Assembly: GCF_000716595.1 (NCBI RefSeq)
Contig: NZ_JNXC01000022.1
Location: forward strand, 173,167 to 237,166
DNA from: Saccharothrix sp. NRRL B-16314
Lineage (GTDB): Bacteria > Actinomycetota > Actinomycetes > Mycobacteriales > Pseudonocardiaceae
DNA length: 64,000 nt
Reading direction: 5' to 3'
Of this stretch, positions 8,820 to 18,280 are shown piece after piece (the stretch's first letter is position 1; every line of letters begins with the position of its first letter). The translations under genes and the position numbers were made by a program. A model generated the notes under the pieces. It searched no databases, was not told the DNA's origin, and was given only the letters and a program-made list of their open reading frames with translations.

Positions 8820-9830
8820 GTGGGGGCAAGTCCGGTCCGGTGGTGGTCCCAGCGCCGGGAACGCCGCAAGGTCACGAGCCGCAGGGGCAACCCCGACGGC
8901 ACCATGTCGTTGAAGGATCACCTCTACGACCTCCGGCACCGCCTCGGCCTGGCGCTGCTGATCATCGCGTTCGGCGCGATCTTCGGCTGGTTCTGGTGGA
9001 GCTGGCGGATCTTCGGCCTGCCCAACCTCGGCGACATCGTGATCGCCCCCTACTGCGGCATCCCGGTCGGCCAGCGGCTCACGCAGGGCGGCGAGGGCTG
9101 CCAACTGCTCCAGACCCAGCCGTTCGAGATCTTCATGATCCGCCTGAAGGTCGGCGCGGGCGCGGGCATGGCCATCACCGCGCCGCTGTGGCTCTACCAG
9201 GTGTGGCGGTTCATCGCGCCCGGCCTCTACGCCAAGGAGCGCCGCTTCGCGGTCGTCTTCGTGGCCTGCGCGTCGGTGCTGTTCGTGACGGGCGCGGCGC
9301 TCGCGTTCTACGTGGTGCCGCAGGGCCTGTCCGTGCTGGTCAGCTTCGGTGACGAGAAGTTCATCACCGCGTTGACGGCGGGCGAGTACATCAGCTTCGT
9401 GCTCACCCTGCTGCTGATCTTCGGCGTGAGCTTCGAGCTGCCGCTGATCGTGGTGATGCTGAACCAGGTCGGCGTCCTGACCTACGACAAGCTGCGCCGA
9501 TGGCGGCGCGGCATCACGTTCGCGCTGGTCATCTTCGCCGCGGTCGCGACGCCGGGCACCGACCCGATCTCGATGGTCGCGCTGGCCATCGCGCTCGTGC
9601 TGCTGTTCGAGCTGGCGATCCAGATCGCCCGCGTCCACGACCGGCGGGTCGAGCGCCGGCGCAAGGCGGAGGGCCTGGACGAGCTGTCCGACGACGAGGC
9701 CGCGCCGTTCGAGTACACGCCGTCGGCCGCCGAGGAACCGGAGCCGCTGCCCACACCGGACCCGGTGCCGACGCCCCCGGACGCGGGCCAACAGCCACCC
9801 GGTCGGGTCCGCTACGACGACGCCACCTGA
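8820..9830 (+). CDS. tatC: Sec-independent translocase subunit TatC
   Basis: 336 residues from GTG 8820. A basic cytoplasmic leader leads into MSLKDHLYDLRHRLGLALLI, the conserved TatC N-terminus (ATG 8904 is an alternative start). Six membrane helices follow, with the family blocks QTQPFEIFMIRLKVGAGAGM, PLWLYQVWRFIAPGLY and FGVSFELPL. It recognises twin-arginine signal peptides. The C-terminal 80 residues are an acidic, Pro-rich extension typical of actinobacteria. Confidence 0.97.
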   Translation: MGASPVRWWSQRRERRKVTSRRGNPDGTMSLKDHLYDLRHRLGLALLIIAFGAIFGWFWWSWRIFGLPNLGDIVIAPYCGIPVGQRLTQGGEGCQLLQTQPFEIFMIRLKVGAGAGMAITAPLWLYQVWRFIAPGLYAKERRFAVVFVACASVLFVTGAALAFYVVPQGLSVLVSFGDEKFITALTAGEYISFVLTLLLIFGVSFELPLIVVMLNQVGVLTYDKLRRWRRGITFALVIFAAVATPGTDPISMVALAIALVLLFELAIQIARVHDRRVERRRKAEGLDELSDDEAAPFEYTPSAAEEPEPLPTPDPVPTPPDAGQQPPGRVRYDDAT

Positions 9831-9934
9831 CCTGCATCACCTGCTCGGCGTTACCTGATCGCCGCCGGACGCCTGCTTCGTGTCACCTGATCGGGGTCAC
9901 CTGATCGGGCGGTGTGTTTGTAGGCTTCCCGACC

Positions 9935-10819
9935 ATGTCGACGTCAACGCGGGCGGCCCTGCTGGTGTGCCCCACCTCGGGCAAGGGCCGAGCCGGGCGG
10001 GTCGCGGGCGCCGTCGCCGCCCGCCTGCGCGACGTGGTCGACCGCCTCGACCTGCACGTGGCCTCGTCAGCGGAGGGCACGGCGGAGGTGGCACGCCGAG
10101 CGGTGGACGACGGTGTCGACGTGCTGGTCGTCCTCGGCGGTGACGGCGGCGCGCACCTGGCGGTGCAGGCGTGCGCCCAGTCGTCCACCGCGCTGGCCGT
10201 GGTGCCCGCAGGCACCGGGAACGACCTGGCCACCGCGCTCGGCGCCAGGTCCGTCGACGACGTGGTGACCGCGTTGCGCGACGGCAGCCGCCGCACCCTC
10301 GACCTGGGCCGGATCGAGAACGGCCCGTGGTTCGCCACCGTGCTCTGCGCCGGGTTCGACTCGGCCGTCAACGAGCGCGCCAACTCGATGCGCTGGCCCG
10401 CCGGACCCCGGCGCTACGACCTGGCGATCGTGGCCGAACTGGCCGCGCTCCGACCCCAGCGGCTGGTCGTCGAGACCGAGGACGACTCGCTCGAACTGGA
10501 CGCCCTGCTGATCGCGGTGGGCAACACGACCAGTTACGGCGGCGGCATCCCGGTGTGCCCGGACGCCCTGCCCGCCGACGGCCTGTTCGACCTGACCGTG
10601 GTGGCCGCCGCGCCGCGGCGCACGCTGGTGCGGATGCTGCCCACGCTCCGCACCGGACGGCACGTCGAACACCCCGCGGTGCGCACCCTCCGGGCCCGGT
10701 CCGTGCGGCTGTCCGGGACGTCCTGGGTGGCGTACGCGGACGGCGAGCGGATGAGCGGCGTGCCGTTGACGACCACGTGCGTCCCGGGGGCGCTCACGGT
10801 CGTCAGCGGTGTCGGCTGA
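9935..10819 (+). CDS. Diacylglycerol kinase-family lipid kinase
   Basis: 294 residues from ATG 9935 (MSTSTRAALLVCPTSGKG). TAGGCT ends 8 bases before it, consistent with a leaderless start. It is a stand-alone DAGK catalytic protein with LGGDGG near residue 70 and VPAGTGND near 95, then the C-terminal beta-sandwich (YGGGIPVCPDALPADGLFDLTVV). It lies between tatC and helY. It is a second member of the family fused to PAP2 at 655-2103, but without a membrane domain. The lipid substrate cannot be told from sequence. Confidence 0.88.
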   Translation: MSTSTRAALLVCPTSGKGRAGRVAGAVAARLRDVVDRLDLHVASSAEGTAEVARRAVDDGVDVLVVLGGDGGAHLAVQACAQSSTALAVVPAGTGNDLATALGARSVDDVVTALRDGSRRTLDLGRIENGPWFATVLCAGFDSAVNERANSMRWPAGPRRYDLAIVAELAALRPQRLVVETEDDSLELDALLIAVGNTTSYGGGIPVCPDALPADGLFDLTVVAAAPRRTLVRMLPTLRTGRHVEHPAVRTLRARSVRLSGTSWVAYADGERMSGVPLTTTCVPGALTVVSGVG

Positions 10820-11288
10820 GCACGTCCCGCCTGCGCCACGAGGCGTGCGGCTCGCTCGTGCCCCGCTCGTACAGCCACCCGGCCACGGTCAGCACGCCGC
10901 CGGCCGCGTCCAGCGGTGTCCCGTGCGCCGACTCGACGGTCTCGATCTCGTGCCGGCCGCAGTCCCGGATCGCGTCGCAGCGGACCGAGATCTCTCCCTC
11001 CACCTGCCACGGAGGCGGCAGGGCGAGCACGTGGCGGTGCGGGTCGCGCGGCGGTGACACGTGGACGCGGAACGCCACCTCGTCGATCTCGGTGAGGGCG
11101 GACAGGCCCGCGTAGGGCACGCCGGGAAGGTGGTCGAACACCAGGCCGGCGCCCGGTATGCCCAGGTGGCCGGACAGCCGCTCGACCCGCGCGGCGGCCA
11201 GTCTCAGCACGTCGAGCACCGGGTCCACGTCGATGAGGTCGGGGAACACCCACCGGAGGTCGCCCTCCGCCAACGGAATCGCCTCCAC
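10803..11288 (-). CDS. Hypothetical protein, 161 aa
   Basis: Reads MEAIPLAEGDLRWVFPDLIDVDPVLDVLRLAAARVERL and ends in SWRRRDVLSRHR. No family recognised, no membrane segment or signal peptide. The pattern of aromatic and acidic residues and its convergent placement (17-base tail overlap with the lipid kinase) suggest a real gene. Its start faces helY across an AT-rich interval. Confidence 0.6.
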   Translation of the reverse strand: MEAIPLAEGDLRWVFPDLIDVDPVLDVLRLAAARVERLSGHLGIPGAGLVFDHLPGVPYAGLSALTEIDEVAFRVHVSPPRDPHRHVLALPPPWQVEGEISVRCDAIRDCGRHEIETVESAHGTPLDAAGGVLTVAGWLYERGTSEPHASWRRRDVLSRHR

Positions 11289-11315
11289 GACCGTGAGTCT
11301 GCACCATGGTCGACC

Positions 11316-11357
11316 TCTGTGGTCTTTATATCTTCAGTGTTGATTAAATAGGATGTT
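11316..11357. promoter_or_regulatory. AT-rich divergent promoter region upstream of helY
   Basis: A sharp AT-rich island (TTTATATCTTCAGTGTTGAT, then TAAATAGGAT) in very GC-rich surroundings, between the divergent 161-aa gene and helY. TTGATT and TAGGAT could serve as promoter elements, but no pair has ideal spacing. Position and composition are the only evidence. Confidence 0.4.
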
Positions 11358-11415
11358 CCGCGGTCCGCCCACTATCTGGAGCGAATTTGTCGGTCCCGTG
11401 TGACAGCCTGGACGG

Positions 11416-14181
11416 GTGTCAAGCACTTCGCGGTCCCCGGCCGAGGCGTACGCGGATTCCCGCCGCCGCTCCACCTGGCCCAAGCTGACCGATTTCCTCG
11501 GGGTCCTCTCGTTCGAGCTCGACCCGTTCCAGCAACGCGCGTGCGAGGCGCTGGAGGGCGGGCACGGCGTGCTCGTCTGCGCGCCCACCGGCGCCGGCAA
11601 GACGGTGGTCGGCGAGTTCGCCGTGCACCTGGCCCTGTCCGAGGGCCGCAAGTGCTTCTACACCACCCCCATCAAGGCCCTGTCGAACCAGAAGTACGCC
11701 GACCTCGTCGCCCGCTACGGCCCGGCGAAGGTCGGCCTGCTCACCGGCGACACCTCGGTCAACGGCGACGCGCCGATCGTCGTGATGACCACCGAGGTGC
11801 TGCGCAACATGCTCTACGCGGGCTCCTCCACGTTGAAGAGCCTCGCCTACGTCGTCATGGACGAGATCCACTACCTGGCCGACCGGTTCCGCGGCCCGGT
11901 GTGGGAGGAAGTGATCCTGCACCTGCCCGAGTCGGTGCGGTTGGTCGGCCTGTCCGCGACGGTCAGCAACGCCGAGGAGTTCGGCGAGTGGCTGGTCGAG
12001 GTCCGCGGCGACACGACGGTCGTGGTGGACGAGCACCGGCCCGTGCCGCTGTGGCAGCACATGATGGCGGGCGGCCGGATGATGGACCTGTTCGCGGGCG
12101 ACGCGCCCGACGGGCACGCCCGGATCAACCCGCAACTACTGCGCCACACCGACGACCTGTCCCGCTACCACGTGCCGTGGAGCCGGAACCGCAACAACAA
12201 GGACCAGCGCGGCCGGCCGCCGCGCGGGTCGGGGTTCAAGCCGCCGTCACGGGTCGACATCGTGCAGCGGCTGGACGGCGCGGGCCTGCTGCCGGCGATC
12301 GACTTCGTGTTCAGCCGGGCGGGCTGCGACGCGGCGGTCCTCCAGTGCGTGCGGGCGGGGCTGCGGCTCAACTCCAACGACGAGGTCGAGCAGATCCGCG
12401 AGGTCATCGAGGAGAAGACCAAGGACCTGCCTCAGGGCGACCTGATGGTGCTGGGCTACTGGGAGTGGCGGGAAGCGCTGGAACGCGGCATCGCCAGCCA
12501 CCACGCCGGCCTGCTGCCCGCGTTCAAGGAGACCGTGGAAGAGCTGTTCGTCCGCGGACTGGTGAAGGTCGTGTTCGCCACCGAGACCCTGGCGCTGGGG
12601 ATCAACATGCCCGCGCGCACCGTGGTGCTGGAGAAGCTGGTCAAGTACAACGGCGAGGCGCACGTCGACCTGACGCCGGGCGAGTACACGCAGCTCACCG
12701 GCCGGGCCGGGCGTCGCGGCATCGACGTCGAGGGCCACGCGGTGGTCGTGTGGCAGCCCGGCGTCGACCCGAAGGCGGTCGGCGGCCTGGCGTCCACCCG
12801 CACGTACCCGCTGCGGTCGTCGTTCCGGCCCGGCTACAACATGGCCGTCAACCTGGTCAACCAGCTCGGCGCGGCGGCGGCGCGGGACATCCTGGAGCAG
12901 TCGTTCGCGCAGTTCCAGGCGGACCGGTCGGTCGTCGGACTGGCCCGGCGCATCGACCGGAACCGGGAGGCGCTGGAGGGCTACGCCGAGGCGATGACGT
13001 GCCACCTGGGTGACTTCTCGGAGTACGCGTCGCTGCGCCGCCGGGTCGCCGAGCGGGAGAAGGCGTTGGCGCGGCAGAACACGTCGGCGAAGCGGGCCGA
13101 GGCGGCGCAGTCGTTGGAGCGGCTGCGCAAGGGCGACGTGATCGCGGTGCCGTCCGGGCGGCGGTCGGGGCTGGCCGTGGTGATCGACCCGGGGTTGGAG
13201 CCGCTGGGCGAGGCCCGGCCGTTCGTGGTGACGGAGGACCGGTGGGCGGGTCGGCTGTCGTCGGCGGACTTCCCGATGCCGGTCGAGGTGTTGGGCAAGA
13301 TGCGGCTGCCGAAGCAGGTGGACACGCGGTCGCCGAAGTCGCGGCGTGACTTGGCGGCGTCGTTGCGGGCCACCGGGATCGTGGCGCCGGCGATGCGGAA
13401 GCGCCGGTCGACGGCGGACGACGACGCGGAGCTGGCGACGTTGCGGCGGGCGTTGCGGGCGCACCCGTGCCACGGCTGCGAGAAGCGTGAGGACCACGCC
13501 CGGTGGGGTGAGCGGTACCACCGGCTGCTGGCCGAGACGGAGCAGGTGGAGCGGAAGGTCGCGGCGACGACGCACTCGTTGGCGCGGGAGTTCGACCGGA
13601 TCCGCGGTCTGCTGCGGGAACGCGGCTACCTGCACGCGGACGAGAACGGGCCGGGCGAGGAGGTCACCGAGCACGGCAAGCGGCTGACGAGGCTATACAG
13701 CGAGTCGGACCTGCTGGCGGCGGAGTGCCTGCGGCACGGCGTGTGGCGTGACCTCGACCCGGCCGAGTTGGCGGCCGTGGTGTCGGCGCTGGTGTACGAG
13801 GCGCGGCGGGACGGTCCGCTGGAGGCGCGGCTGCCACCGGGGAAGGTCGGGGACGCGTTGACCGCGACGGCCAGGCTGTGGGCCGAGCTGGAGGACGACG
13901 AGCGCCGGCACCGGCTCGACCGGACCCGTCAGCCCGATCCGGGTTTCGCGTGGGCGGTGTACCGGTGGGCGCGCGGAGAGTCGTTGGAGAAGGTGCTGTC
14001 GGCGGCCGAGGAGAACGGCGCTGAGCTGGGCGCGGGCGATTTCGTCCGGTGGTGCCGGCAGGTGATCGACTTCCTGGACCAGATCCGGGACGTGGTCGGC
14101 GGCGGTGACCCGGTGGGTGCGTCCGCCCGAAAGGCGGTGGACGCGTTGCGCCGTGGGGTGGTGGCGATGGCCACCGTTTGA
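11416..14181 (+). CDS. helY: HelY, Ski2/Mtr4-like RNA helicase
   Basis: 921 residues from GTG 11416. Helicase core: FQQRACEAL, APTGAGKTVVGEFA (Walker A, near 60), TTPIKALSNQKY, MDEIHYL (DEVH-type Walker B), GLSATVSN, later GIASHHAGLLPAFKE, ATETLALGINMPARTVV and QLTGRAGRRGID. The C-terminal half holds the DSHCT-type domain. Superfamily 2 helicases of this type unwind structured RNA, probably in RNA decay. Its place between tatC and the DUF4333/exonuclease genes is as in mycobacteria. Confidence 0.95.
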   Translation: MSSTSRSPAEAYADSRRRSTWPKLTDFLGVLSFELDPFQQRACEALEGGHGVLVCAPTGAGKTVVGEFAVHLALSEGRKCFYTTPIKALSNQKYADLVARYGPAKVGLLTGDTSVNGDAPIVVMTTEVLRNMLYAGSSTLKSLAYVVMDEIHYLADRFRGPVWEEVILHLPESVRLVGLSATVSNAEEFGEWLVEVRGDTTVVVDEHRPVPLWQHMMAGGRMMDLFAGDAPDGHARINPQLLRHTDDLSRYHVPWSRNRNNKDQRGRPPRGSGFKPPSRVDIVQRLDGAGLLPAIDFVFSRAGCDAAVLQCVRAGLRLNSNDEVEQIREVIEEKTKDLPQGDLMVLGYWEWREALERGIASHHAGLLPAFKETVEELFVRGLVKVVFATETLALGINMPARTVVLEKLVKYNGEAHVDLTPGEYTQLTGRAGRRGIDVEGHAVVVWQPGVDPKAVGGLASTRTYPLRSSFRPGYNMAVNLVNQLGAAAARDILEQSFAQFQADRSVVGLARRIDRNREALEGYAEAMTCHLGDFSEYASLRRRVAEREKALARQNTSAKRAEAAQSLERLRKGDVIAVPSGRRSGLAVVIDPGLEPLGEARPFVVTEDRWAGRLSSADFPMPVEVLGKMRLPKQVDTRSPKSRRDLAASLRATGIVAPAMRKRRSTADDDAELATLRRALRAHPCHGCEKREDHARWGERYHRLLAETEQVERKVAATTHSLAREFDRIRGLLRERGYLHADENGPGEEVTEHGKRLTRLYSESDLLAAECLRHGVWRDLDPAELAAVVSALVYEARRDGPLEARLPPGKVGDALTATARLWAELEDDERRHRLDRTRQPDPGFAWAVYRWARGESLEKVLSAAEENGAELGAGDFVRWCRQVIDFLDQIRDVVGGGDPVGASARKAVDALRRGVVAMATV

Positions 14182-14322
14182 CAAAGCTTTGCGGGGCGGG
14201 TGGGTAACGTCCGCATGGCTGTGGTTTGATCGCGCCCGCAAGGCTTGAACACCGCTTTCAGGCCCGGCGCAGTGCCAGACCGTTTCGAGACCGTTTTCCA
14301 GACCGACCGTCGGAGGCCGAGC

Positions 14323-15051
14323 ATGACCAGTCCGTACGGACCGTCCGGAGGGAACGACCCGCAGCCGCAGTGGGGCCAGCAACAACAGCCCTACGGTGGT
14401 GGTGGGTTCCCCGGCACGCCGTCGGGTGGTTTCCCCGCTCAGCAGCCCAACCCCTACGGGCAGCCGGACCCGTCGCAGCAGCCCAACCCGTACGGGCAGC
14501 CCGACCCGTCGCAGCAGCAGCAGCAGTGGGGGCAGCAGCCACAGCAGCAGCCGTACACGCAGCAGTACCCGGCCGGGTACGACCCGAACAACCCGCAGTC
14601 GAACCCGTACGGGCAGCCGGCGCAGGCAGGTCAGTACGGGCAAGCCGGTCAGTTCGGGCAGCAGGGGCAGTACGGCCAGCAGCCGGGCCAGTTCGGGCAG
14701 CCCGGGTACGGGCAGCAGCAGCCGCCGAAGAAGTCCAACACGATGGTGTGGGTCATCGTCGCGGTGGTCGTGCTCCTGGTCGCGGCGGTGGGCGTGCTCG
14801 GGTTCGTCACGCCGGGCTGGTTCACGAAGAAGGTCTTCGACAACGCGTCCGTGCAGCAGGGCGTCGTCGGGATCCTGAAGGACGACTACAAGATCAAGGA
14901 CGTGGAGGGCGCGACCTGCCCCGCGGACCAGGAGGTCAAGCCGAACACGACCTTCGAGTGCACGGTGAAGGTCGGCGGCGAGGACAAGAAGGTCAAGATC
15001 ACGGTGAAGACGGACGACGGCGAGTACGAGGTCGGCCAGCCCGCCGGCTGA
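14323..15051 (+). CDS. DUF4333 membrane-anchored protein with Gln/Pro/Gly-rich cytoplasmic tail
   Basis: 242 residues from ATG 14323 with GGAGG at 14312-14316. Residues 1-140 are low complexity, repeating NPYGQPDPSQQ and YGQ/FGQ units. A membrane helix follows (NTMVWVIVAVVVLLVAAVGVL) and then an extracytoplasmic DUF4333 domain with the Cys pair (ATCPADQEV, TFECTVKVGG). It corresponds to Rv2091c by position. Function unknown; DUF4333 proteins are probably cell-surface. Confidence 0.9.
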   Translation: MTSPYGPSGGNDPQPQWGQQQQPYGGGGFPGTPSGGFPAQQPNPYGQPDPSQQPNPYGQPDPSQQQQQWGQQPQQQPYTQQYPAGYDPNNPQSNPYGQPAQAGQYGQAGQFGQQGQYGQQPGQFGQPGYGQQQPPKKSNTMVWVIVAVVVLLVAAVGVLGFVTPGWFTKKVFDNASVQQGVVGILKDDYKIKDVEGATCPADQEVKPNTTFECTVKVGGEDKKVKITVKTDDGEYEVGQPAG

Positions 15052-15071
15052 TCCGCGTCGTCGGTGCCCCG

Positions 15072-15107
15072 AGGCCGCCCCACCGTTCACCGGTTGGGGC
15101 GGCCTTG
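15072..15107 (+). terminator. Intrinsic terminator after DUF4333 gene
   Basis: 10-bp perfect stem (GGCCGCCCCA 15073-15082 with TGGGGCGGCC 15095-15104), extended by an A-T pair, with a 12-base loop; TT follows. It separates the conserved block from the Eis-like gene. Confidence 0.7.
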
Positions 15108-15164
15108 GCGTTTCGCGGGGAAACTCGTTAGCGAAGCGAGCGATCTCGCCGGCAGGATGCTGGG

Positions 15165-16412
15165 GTGACCGACTACGACATCCGGGTGCTGGACGACGAC
15201 TCCCAGCACCGGGCCGCGCACACCCTGTTCCGTGGCACGCTGCACCACCCGCCGGCGCCGGACGACCGGTGGCCCGCGGTGCGGGAGTCGTTCGAGCCAG
15301 GTCGTGTGATGGGCGCGTTCGCGGACGGGGAGATGATCGGGACCGTCCAGTCGTTCTCGTCGCGGCTCGCCGTGCCCGGTGGGGCGGTCGTGCAGCACGC
15401 GGCGGTGAGCCGGGTCGGGGTGCGGGCGGACTGGACGCGTCGGGGTGTGCTGACGGCGTTGCAGCGGGCGCAGTTGCGTGCGATGCGGTCGGCGGGTGAC
15501 GTGGTGTCGTCGTTGCGCGCGTCGGAGACGGTGATCTACGGGCGCTACGGGTACGGGGCGGCGACGCGGTTCCGGTACCTGGACATCGACCGGCGTCGAG
15601 CCGCGCCGCGGACGCGTCCGGTGGGGCGGGTGCGGTTCGTGGAGGGCGAGGAGGGGCAGCGGATCGTCCGGGAGTTGTTCGACGAGCTGGGGTTGCGGCG
15701 TGCGGGCACGATCTCGCGGTGGCCGGGGTGGTGGACGGTGAACGCGCGGATCGGGTCCGAGGAGTACGTGAAGACCGCGGTCCGTTCCTCTGGTGCTTCC
15801 GGGACTTCCGGGACTTCCGGGACTTCCGGTGCTTCCGGGTACGACGGCTATGTGACGTTCAAGGTGGAGCCGGGCGAGAACGATCCACGGCAGGGGAAGC
15901 AGACCAGGCTGAGCGTGCTGGACCTGTGGGCGCGGGACGCGGAGGCGTGGGCCGACCTGTGGCTGTTCGTGCTCGGGATCGACCTGGTGGGCGAGGTGTC
16001 GGCGGTGGGGCGGCCCGTGGACGAGCCGGTCCAGTGGCTGTTGGGCGATCCCCGTGCTTGCCGCATCCCCGACGAGTTCGACGAGACGTGGCTGAGGTTG
16101 CTGGACGTGCCCGCCGCCCTGACCGCCCGCACGTATCGCGAGGGTGAGCCGGTGGTGATCGGTGTGCGGGACGTGTACCTGCCGGAGAACTCGGGGTCGT
16201 ACCGGATCGCGGCGGACGGCGTGACGCGCGTCGAGGGGCCTGCGGAACTGGTCGTGGACGTGGACGTGCTCGCGTCGGCGTACCTGGGTGACGTGTCGTT
16301 CTCGACGCTGGCGGCAACCCGTCGGCTGGACGTGGTGGAACCTGCGGCACTAGCCCGTGCGGACGCCCTGTTCGCCGTGTCCGAAGCGCCCTGGTGCGGC
16401 ACGTACTTCTAG
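15165..16412 (+). CDS. Eis-family GNAT N-acetyltransferase
   Basis: 415 residues from GTG 15165 (VTDYDIRVLDDDSQHRAAHTLF). The first GNAT domain (1-150) has VSRVGVRADWTRRGVLTALQRAQL as its acetyl-CoA loop. A second GNAT-like domain and a C-terminal sterol-carrier-like domain follow, ending ...SEAPWCGTYF, whose free carboxylate is catalytic in Eis. Eis enzymes acetylate amines at multiple sites, including aminoglycosides in mycobacteria; the substrate here is unknown. Residues about 209-225 are an expanded Gly-Ser-Thr run coded by a 9-base tandem repeat, absent from typical family members. Confidence 0.9.
   Translation: MTDYDIRVLDDDSQHRAAHTLFRGTLHHPPAPDDRWPAVRESFEPGRVMGAFADGEMIGTVQSFSSRLAVPGGAVVQHAAVSRVGVRADWTRRGVLTALQRAQLRAMRSAGDVVSSLRASETVIYGRYGYGAATRFRYLDIDRRRAAPRTRPVGRVRFVEGEEGQRIVRELFDELGLRRAGTISRWPGWWTVNARIGSEEYVKTAVRSSGASGTSGTSGTSGASGYDGYVTFKVEPGENDPRQGKQTRLSVLDLWARDAEAWADLWLFVLGIDLVGEVSAVGRPVDEPVQWLLGDPRACRIPDEFDETWLRLLDVPAALTARTYREGEPVVIGVRDVYLPENSGSYRIAADGVTRVEGPAELVVDVDVLASAYLGDVSFSTLAATRRLDVVEPAALARADALFAVSEAPWCGTYF
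15788..15841 (+). repeat. In-frame 9-base tandem repeat inside the Eis-like gene
   Basis: The unit ACTTCCGGG or its variant GCTTCCGGG/T repeats five times, encoding Gly-Ala/Thr-Ser units. The frame is preserved because the unit is nine bases. It probably forms a flexible linker in the second GNAT domain. Confidence 0.85.
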
Positions 16413-16440
16413 CGCCACCAAGCCCTTCCCGACATCACCG

Positions 16441-16627
16441 CACCCACTCCGCTGCACCGGCGACAACGCACCCACTGAGCCACCCACTCCGCCGCGCGCT
16501 GCGCCCGCCGCTCGACCCTGCGCCCGCCGCTCGACCCTGCGTTCGCTCCGCCCTTTCGCCGCTTCGCCGCTCGACCCGTTCGGCCGCTCGAACCACTCGG
16601 CCGTTTCGTCGCTCTGCGGCTTCGTCG
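16441..16627. repeat. Low-complexity interval after the Eis-like gene
   Basis: Consists of degenerate copies of CCACTCCGC, CGCCGCTCGACCCTGCG and CGCTTCGCCGCTCGACCC-like strings. No gene or RNA seen. Confidence 0.5.
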
Positions 16628-17584
16628 CTATCCGCCTTGCGGTGCCCGGCGTTCCATGGCGGCCAGGAGCCGGGGCAGCGAACTGCCGAGCCCCCAACGC
16701 CGGGTCAGCTCGGCGACCCGATCGGGGTCGACCGGCGCGGCGGGCACCACGTCGGAGCGGTCCATGACGATCTCCGCGTCGGTCGCCACGTTCACCACGG
16801 TCGGTGCCACGGCGAGGTAGTCCTGGGCGTTGAGCAGCGCAGTCCGTGCCCGCGTGGTGAGCTTGCGGTCGCGTCCGTCGTGCACCGCGTCCAGCACAGC
16901 CTGCAACGACCCGAACTCGCTGATCAACTTCGCCGCAGTCTTCTCCCCGATCCCGGCCACGCCGGGAAGGCCGTCCGACGGGTCGCCGCGCAGCACCGCC
17001 ATCCCGGCGTACGCGCGACCGGCGTCGTGCACCGGAAGGGCGTACTTGGCCGCCAGCTCCTCAGGCCCCAGCAGTTCAGCCTTCGCCCACCCGCGCCCCA
17101 GGTACAGGACGCGCACCGGCGTGGGCTCCTCGCGCACGACCTGGAACAGGTCACGATCGCCGGTGATCACCTCGACCGGATCGGTGGTCTCGCGAGCGGC
17201 GAGGGTGCCGATCACGTCGTCGGCTTCGTAGCCGGCCGCCTCGGCGGTGGCGATGCCGACCGCGTCGAGGACGTCGAGGATGATCGGCACCTGCGGGGTG
17301 AGGGTGTCCGGGACTTCCTCTTCGCCGTCGACGGCGCCTTCGGCGACGCGGTGCGCCTTGTACGACGGGAGCGCGGCGACCCGGAACTCCGGCCGCCAGT
17401 CCGCGTCCAGGCACGCCACCAGGCGGCCGGCCTTCCGGTCGGTGATGACCCTGGCGATCGTGTCGACGAACCCCCGCACGGCGTTCACCGGGGTGCCGTC
17501 CGGTGCGGTCATCGACTCGGGCAGCGCGTAGAACGCCCGGAAGTACAGGCTGGCGGCGTCCATCAGGACCAGCGGGTTGCTCAC
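16628..17584 (-). CDS. 5'-3' exonuclease (PolA N-terminal nuclease family)
   Basis: 318 residues from GTG 17584 (VSNPLVLMDAASLYFRAFYALPESM); ATG 17614 and 17644 are in-frame alternatives. Acidic metal-binding sites are visible: LMDAAS, CLDADWRPEFR, GYEADDVIG, ITGDRDLFQ. The helix-hairpin-helix DNA clamp reads GDPSDGLPGVAGIGEKTAAKLI. A stand-alone homologue of the DNA polymerase I 5' nuclease, which removes RNA primers or flaps. It is Rv2090's counterpart in the conserved order next to helY and pepE, but on the opposite strand. Confidence 0.93.
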   Translation of the reverse strand: MSNPLVLMDAASLYFRAFYALPESMTAPDGTPVNAVRGFVDTIARVITDRKAGRLVACLDADWRPEFRVAALPSYKAHRVAEGAVDGEEEVPDTLTPQVPIILDVLDAVGIATAEAAGYEADDVIGTLAARETTDPVEVITGDRDLFQVVREEPTPVRVLYLGRGWAKAELLGPEELAAKYALPVHDAGRAYAGMAVLRGDPSDGLPGVAGIGEKTAAKLISEFGSLQAVLDAVHDGRDRKLTTRARTALLNAQDYLAVAPTVVNVATDAEIVMDRSDVVPAAPVDPDRVAELTRRWGLGSSLPRLLAAMERRAPQGG

Positions 17585-17644
17585 CCTGGACAGCTTGCCA
17601 GAGACCACCGACATACCGGTGACCGCCGATGCCGGGCGACTCAT

Positions 17645-18267
17645 GCCGGGCTACGGACTGCGAGAGCGCTGGTGGAGCGCTGGTGGGCCAGCTGGCGGGC
17701 CACTGGCGGGCCACTGGTGGGGCGGCTACCGGCGGCCACCTGTGCCGGATCACCGACAGCCGGGACGTTCGACTCTCGCGGCTTGTCCCTTCGAGCTCGG
17801 ACCGCCAAAGCGTGGACTGCAGCGTGGACTGCCGGGTCTCGGACTGCCGGCTATGGACTGCCTGAGCCTTGGACTATCGAGGGCCTCGGACTGTCGAAGG
17901 TCTTTGACTGGCGGGGTCTTGGACTGGCGGGGTCTTGGACTGGCGAAGGTCTTGGGCTGCCCGGGGTCTGGGATTGCCTGGGCCTTGGGCGGGCGGGGCA
18001 CCGGTGCGGGTCGGCCATCGGCCGGGGGAGTACCCGACAGTCGTGTGCCTGCCGGGACGAGACACCGCGGGCCGGTCGCCGTTCGCCTGCCTTGGGGTGC
18101 AGGGGGTGGTTGGCGGGGCCTCGTTGTTTCAACCGACGTTTCAGGTTGAGTATAACGGCGTTTTCTTAGGTGTCGTCGTGATGATCACCCGAAAGTGTCA
18201 CCGGAGGGAGGTCGTTGCGACGGGGTGGGGGTGTGTGTGGCGTGGTGTTGGGTGGGGGTTTGACCAC
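17645..18267. repeat. Repeat-rich intergenic region upstream of the pepE-like gene
   Basis: No gene is supported here. 17665-17720 repeats GGGCCACTGGC-type units. 17810-17990 repeats GGACTGGCGGGGTCTT and relatives about every 17-19 bases (best at 17907-17960). 18127-18150 holds a short inverted repeat (TCAACC...GGTTGA) followed by TATAAC (18151-18156), a possible -10. The last 100 bases are GT-rich. Confidence 0.7.
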
Positions 18268-18280
18268 TAGGCTGGCCGAT

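Noticed and set aside
14178..14210. TTGACA near the helY stop as a promoter for the DUF4333 gene
   Set aside because: No TANNNT at 16-18 bases; the region is too GC-rich to call.
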